This document shows positions 34,749 through 47,045 of a stretch of 64,000 bases of DNA, one piece after another. Below the pieces are notes generated by a model. That model did no database searches, had not been told where the DNA came from, and saw only the letters and a program-made list of their open reading frames with translations. Made by a program: the position numbers and the translations under genes. The first letter of the stretch is position 1. Each line of letters starts with the position of its first letter. Origin of the DNA: Dasypus novemcinctus (taxonomy: Eukaryota; Chordata; Mammalia; Cingulata; Dasypodidae); contig NC_080677.1 of the NCBI RefSeq assembly GCF_030445035.2, positions 110,787,263-110,851,262 of the forward strand, read 5' to 3'.

Positions 34749-35720
34749 AAGCTCTTCCCCCTGTCCATCACATCCTTCGATGCCTGCTTCACAACACACA
34801 CATTTCAGGAGGCATTGTGAGATCGCTCTGAGAATGTCTCCTGACGGCCCCTCTGCCTGCAACCCATTTACATTCAATCTGTACCACCTGTTGATCCATC
34901 TAATTTCTGTGAAATCGTGATCCACAGTTAGTCTGGAAATGCCTGGGAGCAAGTGTTGCGGCATCAGCTTTGCTGGTGGTGGTTGAGGAGCTGTGGCAAG
35001 CTTGTAACAACTCCAGGATTCCAACTCCTCCCCTGTAAATTGAGGGGACTGTACATGGTCCCTGTAGGGCCTGCTGGCTCTCATGGCCACGGCCCTCTTT
35101 CTCTTTTTTGCATCTCTTCTTGACGTTTATGATTGTCCTCGGGGAAGGGAGGCAGTGAGGCCCGGTCAACTAACTAGGAGACCAACTTCCACAGCATTGG
35201 TTATAAGTGGCTCTGTGGATTGCAAAGCCAGGAAATGCAACTGAGAGCTCGCTGTGGCTGATGGCTTTGGACAGACTGGTTTTGGAGATGAAAAATGTGA
35301 TGGTAGTAAAATGAGGGGAAGTCATGTAGAGAATCTATCAACTTCGTGCTGATAGGGACATCAAGAGCTTGTTTCTCTGATCTTGTCCTCCATCTCTCCC
35401 AGCTATGTGTACGTCACCATTTCACAAATTAAAAAAACAAATAAAACAAAGCAAAAAATCTCTGAGGTTCACAGAGAGGGGAGGGTATTGTCTAAAGTCT
35501 TACAACTAGAGCAATGACAGAATTAATGGTTTTTCCCTTTCTGTGATGTGTGGAGCACGAAAAGGCCACCACAATAATTCTGTTTTCTTTGCCTCCCCCT
35601 CAGTACACACACATACATATGTGCCCAGGTGGCATGTGCATGTGCACACATACACTCACATGCCCCCTTAATGCTCCTAGCTGAGAAAGTAGAGACTTCA
35701 TTAGGGCATTCCTGCAGGTA
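34749..35720. other. Unassigned sequence
   Basis: Unique DNA; short CA/TG-rich patch at 35601-35660. The 121-codon minus frame ending the SINE region has no known domain. Confidence 0.45.
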
Positions 35721-35724
35721 GAGG

Positions 35725-35895
35725 GCTAAACTCAAATCCCAGTTCTGCCATTTACCTGTTGTGAGCCCTTGAATGAGAATGTAACCTCTTTGAACCTCAG
35801 TTTCCTCATCTATTTAATGTGGTAATGACCACATGATTGTTAGGATTAACCCCCCCCCCAAATTATATAAAGTCCTTGGCACTTCTGCAGGCATG
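35725..35895 (+). mobile_element. MIR SINE
   Basis: 'aatcccagttctgccattta', 'gaatgtaacctctttgaacc' and 'tcagtttcctcatctattta' are textbook MIR core; a C9 run interrupts it near 35852. Confidence 0.85.
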
Positions 35896-36148
35896 CCATA
35901 CATGTTCTCGCTTTCCTGGAAAATACTTTAAGTGGATTCTTAGGCATTACATTCTGTTGGAGGATTACCTATTAAGCAAATCATAGTTAGAACCAACTTT
36001 GATTATTTGTTTAGCTGAGAAATGGCTCTCAGGCAATTCAGTTCAACTACCACTGAGCACAGCTCCAAAGACAAACAATCCTGGGTCCCTGAGCTGAAGG
36101 TCTGTGAGCTGAAAGAGCCAAGAAGGCAATAATGATAGAGCACTTTGT

Positions 36149-36572
36149 TTTTTAAAATTTTTTATTATTTATTTTTATTTATTTATATTCCCCCCTCTCC
36201 TCCCCCAGTTATCTGCTCTCTGTGTCCATTTGCTGTGTGTTCTTCTGTGACCACTTCTATCCTTAGCAGCAGCACTGGGAATCTGTGTTTCTTTTTGTTG
36301 CGTCATCTTGTTGTGTCAGCTCTCTGTGTGTGCGGCGCCATTCCTGGGCAGGCTGCACTTTCTTTTGCGCTGGGCGGCTCTCCTTACAGGGCGCACTCCT
36401 TGAGGGTGGGGCTTCCCTACGCTGGGGACACCCCTGCATGCAGGGCACTCCTTGCATGCATCAGCACTGCATGTGAGCCAGCTCCACATGGGTCAAGGAG
36501 GCCTGGGGTTTGAACTGCGGACCTCCCATGTGGTAGACGGACGCCCTAACCACTGGGCCAAGTCCGCTTCCC
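36149..36572 (-). mobile_element. DAS-type SINE, antisense
   Basis: Left T/A-rich tail, right tRNA-like head ('aaccactgggcca' = A box). Flanks 'atgatagagcactttg' (36133-36148) and 'atgattgacactttg' (36573-36587) are a slightly decayed duplication. Confidence 0.92.
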
Positions 36573-36587
36573 ATGATTGACACTTTG

Positions 36588-37250
36588 GATGTACTAGGTG
36601 CTGGCATGGGTTTTAGCTGGTTCAGTCATCAATAATTCTGATAAAGGTTGATTATCCAGTCCCAAACAAAGTTAGGGCAAGGTTTAGGGATAGGATTTGG
36701 ATTGGGGTTAGGCTTGTTATCATAATCTCACAGATGAGGCAGTGGAGGCCCAGAGGTATTAAGCAGCCTGCCCAGCTCTTGTGGAGAGGAAGGCCATGAG
36801 CACAAACAGCCAGGGCGCAGTGGGATGGACAAAGATGAGTTATGAGAGGGGTCAGGGGAGGGAGGGAGAAGTGGGGAGCCTTCAAGGAGGTGGAGCTGGA
36901 GTTGAGGGGTGTCAGGGGGCCCAGAGGGATGGAAAGAGTGGGCAACCATGTCCCATTCTGATTGGAGCCTATCCTCAGTGTAAAAACTGATTGCCTTTCA
37001 TAAAGCTTGGTCTTTGCAATTAAACTTTAAACTCAGGCAAAGAGGAAAACCCAAAAAACCAGACCAAAATAAAAAACCAAAACCAAAACTCCCTTTCTCT
37101 GAGCATGAGAATGTTCAGAGACATTTTTCTGGATATTCCTCAGCAAACCTGTCACTTACAGTGCTAAGCTTTGAAACTTGTGGCTTAATCAAATTCCTGC
37201 CAATCAGTCCATGTCCCTCATTAATATGCAGTAAGCTTCCAGATATAGTT
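36588..37250. other. Unassigned sequence
   Basis: Unique DNA, purine-rich at 36840-36930. No gene supported. Confidence 0.45.
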
Positions 37251-37254
37251 CAGA

Positions 37255-37620
37255 CTCTGAAATGGGATTCATGGGGCTTCTGGTGACCTCTTCAACCTTG
37301 TCTCACACCAGTTGTCCACCTGCTCTTTTTGCCGCTTCTGGCCCCAGCTCTGCTCGTGGACACACTCTGTCCTCTGCCTGAGACTCCCAGCCTTGCAGAT
37401 CCACTCTGCTGTCAACTCTTTAGGGAGGCCAGACTCTTGAAGCACTGTGGAGTGAGTGGGGTTCTCTCCTCGGCACCCACCATCTACACCATCATTGGCT
37501 GTTTCCATCCTCGTCTCCCTTCCTGAACTGCAAGCTCCTCATAGCAAGGTCTGTGTCATCCTTGTCTGGGTACCCCCAGTGCCTGATGCTTGTTGAATCA
37601 GATTTAATAAACTCTATTTT
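37255..37620 (+). mobile_element. L2 fragment including 3' end
   Basis: 'gaactgcaagctcctcatag', 'aaggtctgtgtcatccttgt', 'acccccagtgcctgatgctt' and 'gttgaatcagatttaataaa' follow the L2 3' end; pyrimidine-rich sequence upstream fits the preceding L2 part. Confidence 0.65.
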
Positions 37621-38324
37621 ACTTTCAGACATGATTGCAAACTGGGTGCTGTGGGGTGGGGAAGACTATAGAAGACCTGTAAGACCTAGAGCTCTCCCTT
37701 CTTGGACTCTACAGTCTAGTTGGTGACATAGGATTAACCCAGAGAACTAGGCTGCAAGCTGATTGTGCTGTGAGTGTGCGGCCCAGCCTGCCTGAGGGCT
37801 TCAGAGAGGAAGATTTGTATTGGCTAGAGCCATTAGACACCTGGATACTCAGAAACTGGGTTTGGTTAGGAAGTGAGAAGGAAGGGGCTGGGGAGATGGT
37901 GGCAAATCAGGGGGACCCACTGGGATGATCAGGGCAGGACTGGGGAGGGGAGAGGGCGCATATGGGAGCACACAAAGCCTTATTATCAGCCATGAAAAGA
38001 TTTGATGCATCAAGAAGTAGGGAGCCACCAAAGCATCTCAAGCAGGGGGAAACAGGATGAAGGGTGTTTTAGGCATATGAGAGCGCTGGGAAGTGTTGAG
38101 ACCTGGAAGGAGGGAAAGAGGGAGCTGAGGCTGGGAGGCCACGGGATGGTTTTCGTTTGATCTTTCTCTACATTTACTCTATCTCCAATGTCTTTAAAGA
38201 AGTTATGAGTTTGGACACAGCACATAACTGGCCCAGGGAACGTCTTCATTTATTCATGCTTTCTTTCCAAGAGTTTTGTATTACAGTTACCTTGTTTCAG
38301 TTTGTACAGTGGACCCTGGGCCTG
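37621..38324. other. Unassigned sequence
   Basis: 37640-37760 is weakly like antisense L2 ('agactatagaagacctgtaa'). Otherwise unique. Confidence 0.4.
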
Positions 38325-38410
38325 CAGCAGTGAACAAGAGGTTAAGCTACTTCCCCAAGTTCACAGGCAGCCTGGGACTTTAATTTGTTCTGACTCACTC
38401 CCAAGCTCAT
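38325..38410 (-). mobile_element. Short MIR fragment, antisense
   Basis: 'gttaagctacttccccaagt' followed by 'tcacaggcagcctgggactt' fits reversed MIR. Confidence 0.45.
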
Positions 38411-38790
38411 TTTCTTTCCAGTGTTGCCTCTCAGTTGAGGGTGCTCACAAGGCTGCAGAAATGCAATCTGGATGATGCCAGGCAAGCCTGGAAGTGCTTT
38501 CCTATCACTCCCAAGTGTTTACCAGCTTCCCCTGCATTACCACCACCTTGGAGCACCCACTTCCCACGTGTGGCCCACCTCTGTCCCATGCACTTACTAA
38601 ATGAAGCCTGCGTGGCTGATGTGCTGGAACACTCTTTTTTCTATACATGGCAGTGGAAAATATTGCAGACCCTTGAGGAGTCACAAAGGAGTTTCATTTA
38701 AGTTGGCATGAATTTTACTTACCTCCTGCTGAAATATTTGCCAGTTGACAAGGTTCTGAGTTGCCAGAGCCCCAGAAACTCCTCTTCTAT

Positions 38791-38838
<48 letters not shown>

Positions 38839-38841
38839 TTG
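38791..38841. repeat. (TTTA)n microsatellite from an L1 tail
   Basis: About 12 TTTA units lie at the tail side of the antisense L1 and have probably expanded from its poly(A) tail. Confidence 0.9.
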
Positions 38842-38932
38842 ACTTTGTAATAATATTACATTAAAAATATATATGTGAGGTCCCATTCAACCCCACCCCC
38901 TCACCCCCCCTCTCCCCCCCCCCCCCAACAAC
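38794..38932 (-). mobile_element. Minimal 5'-truncated L1 insertion, antisense
   Basis: Only the last ~100 bp of the L1 3' UTR remain ('tattacattaaaaatat', then the C-rich block) plus a (TTTA)n tail. A perfect 16-bp duplication, 'actcctcttctattta', flanks it at 38778-38793 and 38933-38948. Same 3' UTR family as 6114-6487. Confidence 0.88.
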
Positions 38933-38948
38933 ACTCCTCTTCTATTTA

Positions 38949-40065
38949 GTGCAGCCCTTGAATGAGATTAAACTTACGGAGGCTGCAGAGGCTTCATTAC
39001 ATGTTTTGGGCTCCCCACCTCTGTGCTTAAAGCAAGGTGATCTTCCATGCTCATTACACTTGGCTTGCTTGGTTGCTCTTCTTTCTGTGTTTCAAGCTAA
39101 AAAGTTGCTAGTAAAGTTGAGGTCTGATAAGATAGAGATGCTGTGCCCCAGGGTCAAGGCACTTGGAGCCAGAGCCTCTCTCTTGGTCAAGGTCTTCCCT
39201 GGATCCTCCAGATGCTGTTGACAAGGTACTTGTCCACATTTTCTCCATCACTTCTCAAGAATGCCTTATGACATGGGAGAGGCTGTGGATTGTTCTCTGG
39301 TTACAGTTGGAATTGTCCGAAGCCATCTAAGTACAGACATTTTGACCTATTCCAGAGCTTTCCTCTGTGCCCTGGACTTCCCAGTGTCTCCTTTTCACAT
39401 ACAGCCCGGCCTTTCTACTATCTGCTAACTCTTGATTTATAGAATCATGTATATGGTGTTCTCAGATCCTGAGGTGGACTCAGGTTGTCTTAGTTTCCCA
39501 CTTCCCTCACCACCTGTCCCCTGAGTTCATCTTCTTTCACCCTGGCCTCCTCCAGATCCCAGAACTCTCATGCTTCCTGTCAACTGGCAAGCCTGCCCTC
39601 TGCAGGACACCCACCCAGCTTGGGCTAGTGAGCATCCATCCCTCCACTCAACTTTACCTCCCTCCTAGCCCTTATGAAATCTTACCTTGCCCTATTTCTC
39701 CCTCTTCTCAGCATTCCCTGGTAACCGGATCAATGGACCTAGGAATGAGGGATAAATTATTCTTTTTGGGGGATGAAGGCAATGAACAGCACTGGGCTCC
39801 CACACAGTGGTTCATCTGCCCAATGCCTACCCATGTCTACCCCACAACCCAACCACTTATTGACCCAACTCCCCTCCTCCCTTCTCTCTCCATCTCATTT
39901 CTCTCAGGTTAAAATGGGCCATTTTTTCTAACATGAGAACATCTTTGTGATGCCCTGAAGCGTTGCCAGACCCCATAGTTGACAAACAAAAGGCCAGAGG
40001 ATTGAGCCAACTGGTTCCGGCCTGTGAGCCCATGGCTGTCACCTCTAGCCCTAGGCAGGTAGGGA
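38949..40065. other. Unassigned sequence
   Basis: Unique DNA, pyrimidine-rich at 39480-39720. No gene or repeat recognised. Confidence 0.45.
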
Positions 40066-40275
40066 CGTGTAATGCTTAGAGCATGGGCTCTGGATCCAGG
40101 ACGTCCAGGCTTGACACCTGGCCCTGCCACGCGCTAACTGTGATATCCAACCTCTCTATAGCGCATAGGCAAAATGGGGAACTACTAGTACCACTTAAAA
40201 GGGTTGTTGTGAGAGTTAAATGAGTTCATACATGTGAAGCACTTAGGGTGGAGCCAGACACACGCTAAAGTCATT
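40066..40275 (+). mobile_element. MIR SINE, nearly full length
   Basis: 'gcttagagcatgggctctgg', 'ctggccctgccacgcgctaa', 'ggcaaaatggggaactacta' and 'gttaaatgagttcatacatg' run in consensus order. Confidence 0.9.
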
Positions 40276-40346
40276 AAAAAAAGATAAATTCCTTCAAAAA
40301 TACTAGCTGTTGTTATAATTCTCAGCCTACACCTATCTTTATATTG

Positions 40347-40792
40347 CTGTCTTGGTGAATTAGGGATAATATTACAAAGTGCCACACACTGGATAGCTTA
40401 AAACAACAAATATTTATCGTCTCCCTGTTCTGGAGCCCAGAAGTCTGACATCAAGGTATCAGCAGGGCCCTGCTCCATCTGAAACCTGTAGGGGAGAATC
40501 CTTCCTTGCCTCTTCTAGTTTCTGGAATTTTCCCATAAATTCTTGGCATTCCTTGGCTTGTAGATGCATCACTCTAATCTCTGCCTCCTTCAACGTCAGA
40601 TGGCCTTCTCCCTGATGTCTGTGGATACCCAAATTTCCGCCTTCTTTTAAGGATGCAAGTCATATTGGATTAGGGTCCACCCTACAGCAGTAGGACCTCA
40701 TCTTAGCTAACTCCCTCTGCAACAGCCCTGTTTCCAAGGAAGGTCACATTCACAGGTATTAGGGGCTAAGACTTCAGCTTCAACCCATAACA
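40347..40792 (-). mobile_element. MLT1-type MaLR LTR, antisense
   Basis: 'gtgccacacactggatagct', 'ggcttgtagatgcatcactc', 'agtcatattggattagggtc' and 'ggtcacattcacaggtatta' match the reversed MLT1 LTR order closely, ending '...cataaca'. Confidence 0.88.
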
Positions 40793-41432
40793 ATTGCCAT
40801 TCTTGGCCATTCTGATAACTATTTGTAAGTGTGCAGTGTTTCTCACTTATCCTTATCTCGCTTATCCTTAGACCTTCAGGGTGGGCAACCTAGGGGAAGG
40901 GCAAGGAATATGTCCAAGGTCATATAGAGAACAGAGAGCCTGTTCTTAACCTTGGTTCTAAGTTCTTTATTATTATTATTGAAAAATATCATTACATTAC
41001 ATAATGCCACCTCCTATATAATAAGGGGGAAGTCTGTGGATTGACTCAGTGTAGCCGCTCCTAATTACTGAAGGAAGAAAAACACCTCTGCAGATATCTC
41101 ATTTTGAGGGTAGCATGTGTGTTTGAAAAAAAAAATAATTACAAATGAAATTGAAAGCCCATCCCAGAGCCAGCTGCAATTCTTTGCCAGCCACTGGAGT
41201 TCAAAGAGGGAAACTTAAGGAAGGTCTTGAGGAGAATTACTTAATTTAGAGCATTGGAAACCTAACAATTATTTGCTTAAAAATAGAATTTGCTGAAACA
41301 ACTTCCAGCTTCTTATTCTTCTCACTGCATAATAAAGTAATTAGTAATTTGTGTCACTCCAGTAATTTTTCTCCTTCTCATAATCACCAGCAGTGACACT
41401 GTTGCCATGCTGGGGTTTCAACACACACAGAT

Positions 41433-41468
<36 letters not shown>

Positions 41469-42145
41469 ACTCATTAATATCTGCTCCCAAGAAGGAAGTG
41501 AATATGATCGGGTTTTCTTGTATTGTTGTGACTGTTTGAATGAAAACTTCTCTGTGACCCCTGTCAATTATGCCTTACCATATATATAAGACAGTCTGGG
41601 TGTGGTTGTCATTAAAAGTGGAAACATGGGAAGAGAACTGTCAAATTACTCCCAAGTATCATACAGAAGTCACTGTAAAAATGGTGGGTCCCTATATATT
41701 TACAACTAAAAACTAGGACCTTTATCTGACAAAAAGCTTTGCTCTGAAGTATGTGATATATTGTTGCTTAATACGATGAGTCTTACAAAGGTATAAAAAG
41801 CAACTCGCATTTATTTATACATTTGATAGATTGAAAAGAATAAAATTACATAAAATGTGTACACACCTAGAAAATCCAGAGTATAATTATAAGGGAAACT
41901 TACATGCATTTTAATACCTACTATGTATTAGATTTATAATCAGATATTTTATGTTAGGCACATACATAACTCTTGGCAAAAAAGCAATGATAGTGGAAAT
42001 TTCATCCCTAATTTCATCAACCAAATTTATTAGAAACTTGGAGAGACTATGGGAAACTAGGGAAAGGAAATTCAAAGAATGGGATCTGTGCCCTGTTTAT
42101 CATATAATAATCAATTATATTCAATCACTTTACTATAATAAAATT
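40793..42145. other. AT-rich unique sequence
   Basis: Contains a possible conserved segment at 41215-41400 ('ataaagtaattagtaatttg') and the CA microsatellite at 41434. No gene supported. Confidence 0.4.
41434..41467. repeat. (CA)n microsatellite
   Basis: Seventeen uninterrupted CA units, with an imperfect CA stretch just upstream. Confidence 0.97.
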
Positions 42146-42149
42146 ATTA

Positions 42150-42310
42150 TTGCTAACATTTTTTGAGTGCTCACCATATACCAGAAATCCGAGAGGTTTA
42201 CCTGCATTATCTTCTTTAATTTTCATACCAACCTTCTAACTTAAGAATTACTATTATCTCTATTTTATAGATGATGGATATGGCAGAGACTGTTACTTGC
42301 CCAGTATCTA
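42150..42310 (-). mobile_element. MIR-type SINE, antisense
   Basis: 'tttgagtgctcaccatatac', 'attatcttctttaattttca' and 'tctctattttatagatgatg' are diverged reversed MIR. Confidence 0.55.
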
Positions 42311-42479
42311 TTCTTCTTGTTTTTCTTAGCAGCAAACCCAAATTTTATTTGGGATGGGAGTATATCATGCTTCAGCCTTACCTGAAACATGGTAAGGCCA
42401 TGTGACTAAATTCTGGCCTGTGAAATACAAGGAAAAATATCTGGACCACCAAAGAAAGTTCACCAAAAGTATCAGATTT

Positions 42480-44530
42480 CATCTGGGAGATGCACCCCCA
42501 CCCCCTTTTTTGGGTCAATTTTCTCACTTTCTGAAGATACGGTGGCTGACATTGTATTGTTTCTAGTAGTAGTTGACTTGGCAATTCAGAACCATTCTCC
42601 TGTTGAAAATAACTAAAAAGTCTAGAAAAATTAATTTTAAAAAATCTATTTGAAAACATCAGAAAGAAGGCACACATGCAAGTTAATGAAGAACTATGTG
42701 TTTTCTTCTCTGAGAAGAGGGAAACCCAGAGATGTAAACCTGGCCTTTCTGAGCAGCCTTCTCCTAGAGAAGGCCAATTCCAGAGCACGTGGCTGAAGAG
42801 CTAAGAAGCTGAGCAGGACTTTCAACAGATTTAAAGGACTAGGAGCCAGTTTAGGATTGGAGAGCTCCTCATGATTTGGGTAAGATCATGAATGGCTACT
42901 TCATTGAAGTAAGGAACCAGAATTGTCTATTGCTTACAAGGACTGAAGTCTACTTTCAAATCGCCTCAATCTCTGATTGGATGATGGTGATCTGAGATTG
43001 GTAATGCTCCCAGCCTCCTGCCAGAAGCCAGTGTAAATACTTTGGAAGAAGATGTCATTCTCACATGCCTCAAATTTACAGATAAAGGTGCAGGTATGAA
43101 TCAAAGTAAGGCAAGGGAAAAGATAAAGAAATTTCTGATGTCTAGAGTGGTGGAGTAAGAACCTCCAAAAATCCACTCTTCCATAAAAGCAACGGGAACC
43201 CTGGTAAAATCTGTCAAAATAAATTTTTTTTTCAGAATTCTGCAAATTAAATAAAGAATTGAAACAATTAAAGAGTGTTGATTCAGGAAAAATGATGAGT
43301 CCTGGAAAAAAAAGTAAAGTTTGTGGTGTTTCATCTTGCCCTAATTCCATGGTTGCCTTCTCTCTAGTTCAGTGGTAGCCTAGAAAACCAAGTCTTGCAA
43401 ATGTGGTAACTGAGGAAACCAGCAACTTGGCAGTCACTGGAGGAGACAGAAGTTTGGAGCTCCCCACAAGTCCCATCTCCAGTGAATTGTCACTATTTGA
43501 TCTCTCTAGAAGCTCGATGAAATCTCCAATCTCAGGGCTTCTATTTATTTGACCTGACTCAGAGCTTGCATTGTGCAAACAATCCTATCTTAAGGGCATT
43601 TGTTGAAAACAATCAGCATCACTTGTTTAACATTGAAGCTTCCTGAGGTGATATTACCAGTTGGGGCTAACAAAAGACTGACCAAACTACTTAAAAGGGA
43701 AAATTAGGGAATGATATGTTCATAGGAACATCATAGGATGTTTTTAAAATTCTGAAATATGACTGAGAATCTAGAAGTCTGTGAGCATGCATAGGGCTAT
43801 GTGCATGCCTAGAAGATACCTGAGAAGGCTTTAATCTCTCACCTCAGGCTGATACTCCAGGCCTGATGTTCTGGAAAAACAGGAAGGGAAGTCTAAGGCA
43901 GAGTTGTAAACTGCCTGCCTGCAGAAGCACTGAAAGTGTGGTCCAAAAGGCTAAAGCTAGGAGGCTTTTTGCTTCAAGGCATTGAGGAAATCTTTGTCCA
44001 ATCATTAGCTGATGATTAAGCTATGTGAGCAGAGAGTTTAATGGGGGCATACAACAAAAGATACAGACTTTATAGAATTAGCCCAGGGAAGTCACTAAAA
44101 ACCAAAAAAAAAAGCAACAACAAACTCTGGAGGGGAGGGTCTGATTTTCAGAGTTGCCATATTATATTATTTATAATGTTAAATTTTCAACAACAAAAAT
44201 GAGACACTAAAAGAAATAGGGAATGATGGTCCACACATGGGGGAGGGGGGCAGTGCAGGGAAACACTCAAACAGTCACTGAGAAAGTCCAGACATTGGAC
44301 TAATTAGACAAAGACTTTAAATGAGCTCTTATACAGGTGTCCAAAGAAGTAAAGGAAAGTAATGAGGAAAGGAAAGGGAAGGAAAGAGATTATCAATAAA
44401 GAGATAGATTATTAACAAAAAAATGAAACAGAAATTCTGGTGTTGAGAATAATAATAATAATAAAAAAAATTCACCAGAAGAGCTCAACAGCAGACTTGA
44501 GCAAGGCAGAAGACAAAAATTAGCATACTT
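42480..44530 (+). mobile_element. L1M 5' UTR and start of ORF1
   Basis: The later part is clear: 'cagacattggactaattaga', 'caaagactttaaatgagctc', 'gagattatcaataaagagat' and 'ttcaccagaagagctcaaca' lie in the order of L1M 5' UTR and ORF1. The stretch from 42480 has weaker 5' UTR resemblance ('aattcagaaccattctcctg'). Truncated at about 44530 and heavily decayed. Confidence 0.7.
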
Positions 44531-45735
44531 AATATCAGGCAGATGGTATTTTGATAGAGATTGCTTTGAATCATTGATGAATTTAAGAAGTGTTGCCATT
44601 CTGACAATAATAAAAATTTCAAATTCATGAACACTGGATGCCTTTCCATTTATATAGGTCTTCTTTAATTTCTTTCAATGATGCTTTATACTTTTCAGTA
44701 TTCATAATAGTCATGTACTTATTTTGTTAAAATAATTCTTAAATATTCATTCTTTCATGCTGTCATGTTATTGTAAATGGAATTTTGAATATCATTTTTG
44801 AATTGTTCATTGCTAGTATAGAAAAATAAAACTAATTTTTGTTTATTGATCTTATATCCTGCAAATCTGCTGAACTTTTTTTTTTCATTAGTTCTAATAG
44901 TTTTTTCTGCATTCCTTAGGACTTTATACATACAATATCATGTGAATGGTGATAGCTTTATTCCTTTATTTCAAATCTGGATGGTTTTTAGTAATTTTTC
45001 TTGCCTAATTGTCCTTGTTAGAATCCCTAGCACAACATTAAATAGAAATGGTGAGAAAGTACATACTGAACTTAGAGCAAAGCATTCAATCTTTCACCAT
45101 CAAGTGTGATGTTAACTGTGGGGTTTTTTTGTAGATGGCTTTTTATCAAATTGAGGAAGTTCCTTTCTATTTCTAGTTTGTTGATTGTTTGTTTTTTTTT
45201 TAACATTATTTTTTATTTATTTCTCTCCCCTTCCCCCCTCCCTGGTTGTCTGTGTCCATTCACTGCGTGTTCTTCTGTGTCTGCTTGTATTCTTGTCAGT
45301 GGCACCGGGAATCTATGTCTCTTTTTGTTGCATCATCTTGCAATGTCAGCTCTCCGTGTGTGCGGTGCCACTCCTGGGCAGGCTGCACTTTTTTCACACA
45401 GGGTGGCTCTCCTTACAGGCCGCACTCCTTGCATGTGGGGTTCCCCTACACAGGGGACACCCCTGCATGGCACAGCACTCCTTGCAAGCATTAGCACTGT
45501 GTGTGGGCCAGCTCCCCACATAGTCAGGAGGCCCTGGGTTTGAACCCTGGACCTCCCATGTGGTTGACAGACGCTCTATTCATTGAGACAAATCCACTTC
45601 TCTGTTTTTTTTTTTAATCATAAAAGGGTGCTGACTTTATAAAAAGGATTTTCTGTATCGATTGAGTTGATCATGCATTTTTCATCCTTTGTTCTATTGA
45701 GAGGGTATTTAATTGATGGATTTTCATATGTGTGA
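44531..45735 (-). mobile_element. L1 ORF2 fragment, antisense, split by a SINE
   Basis: Parts 44531-45189 and 45618-45735 read as reversed L1 ORF2 ('aattgttcattgctagtata', 'ttagttctaatagttttttc', 'ccctagcacaacattaaata'). It abuts the plus-strand L1M above, so two L1 copies meet head-on here. The SINE at 45204-45602 interrupts it. Confidence 0.8.
45204..45602 (-). mobile_element. DAS-type SINE, antisense
   Basis: Reversed SINE body with 'gggtttgaaccctgg' (B box) near 45536. A T-rich duplication, 'tg' + T10-11 + 'aa', flanks it at 45190-45203 and 45603-45617. The 145-codon plus frame at 45106-45543 is an artefact. Confidence 0.9.
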
Positions 45736-46615
45736 TGGTTTGGAAGTACATGTACCCCAGAAAAACATGTTCCATTCCATGTTCCAATCCATTCCTGTGG
45801 TTGTGAACCCATTGTAAGTAGGACCTTTTGATGAGATCACTTCAGTTAAGGTATGACTCTCAATCAGGATGGGTCTTAATCCTATTACTGGAGTCCTTTA
45901 TAATGATTACGGAGAGAGAGAGAGACAGAGAGACAGAGAGACAGAGAGAGTCATGGAAGAAGCTGAAAGCAACGCAACCCAGAAGAGAGGGGTGAGATCA
46001 GTAGACACTGCCATTTGCCTTACCATGTGGCAGAGGAGCCAAAGATTGCTGGCAGTTGGTCTTCAGGAAGAAAGCATTGCCTTGACGATGCCTTGAGGCA
46101 TTTCTGTGGCCTCAAACTGTAAGGTAAGAAATGTCCATTGTTTAAGCCAACCCATTTTGTTGTATCAGCTTTTAAAAAAAGATTTTATTTATTTATTCCT
46201 TGCCCCCTTGCCACTTATGCTCGCTGTCTGCTCTCTGTGACCATTTGCTGCATGTTCTTCTGTGTCTTCTTGTCTTCTCTTCTTGTCTTGTCTTTTAGGA
46301 GAAATCAGGAACTGATCCTGGGACCATTCAATGTGGGAGAGAGGCACTCAATCACTTGAGCCACCTCAGCTCCCTGGTTTGTGTCTCTGAATGTCTTTCC
46401 TCTGTGTCTCTTTTTTGTTGTGTCATCTTGTTGCATCAGTGTGCTGTCCGGGTCAGCTCATCGTGCAGTCCAGCTTGCTGCACAGGCCAGCTCACCTTCA
46501 CCATGAGGCCCTGGGAACTGAACCTGGGACCTCCCATATGGTAGATGGGAACCCAATCACTTGAGTCCACATCTGCTTCCTTGTATCTGCTTTGAAGAGC
46601 CCAGGAAACTAAAAT
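45731..46615 (+). mobile_element. Xenarthra-type MaLR-like LTR, split by a SINE
   Basis: Begins TGTGATGGTTTGGAAG; contains 'accccagaaaaacatgttcc', 'gggtcttaatcctattactg' and 'gtttaagccaacccatttt'; ends 'aggaaactaaaata'. The SINE at 46173-46580 interrupts it near its 3' end. A (GA)n/(GACAGA)n run occupies 45911-45950. Confidence 0.8.
46173..46580 (-). mobile_element. DAS-related SINE of a second subfamily, antisense
   Basis: Reversed tRNA-like head at the right ('gggaactgaacctgggacct'), but the body differs from the common type: it includes 'gaactgatcctgggaccat' and 'tcacttgagccacctcagct'. Flanks 'ttgtatcagcttt' (46160-46172) and 'ttgtatctgcttt' (46581-46593) match at 12 of 13. Confidence 0.85.
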
Positions 46616-46639
46616 AGATCCTATCCTCTATATAAAATA

Positions 46640-47045
46640 TCATCATATTTTAAAATTTTCTTTCAACTATTTTTAAAGAAATTAATTTCTATAGATACAC
46701 TTGAAGACCCCATTCTCCTCCCTCATCACAGAGCTAACCACTCTTCTCAGTTTGGGGTTCATCATTTCAGGCATTTATTAATAAAAGTCATTCATATGTA
46801 CAAAAATTGTAGGGAATAACACAACCACACATACAGCCATACTTTCCTAATTGTAAATGCAGCATCTCCAGGCATCAACTTGTCTAGGTAACCACAATCC
46901 TAAATTTCTCTTGCGTCCATATCTGAGGGTTTCCCTATAGTATATATCTAGGAATGGAATTGTTAAATTGAAGTATGCATGCATTTTACTAAATATTGCC
47001 AAATTGTTTCCTAGAGCAGTTATACAAATTTATACTTAAATTACT
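46640..47045 (-). mobile_element. L1M 3' UTR-like fragment, antisense
   Basis: 'tctatagatacacttgaaga'-type sequence, 'atatctaggaatggaattgt' and 'ttgccaaattgtttcctaga' follow old antisense L1 3' UTR order. Confidence 0.6.
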
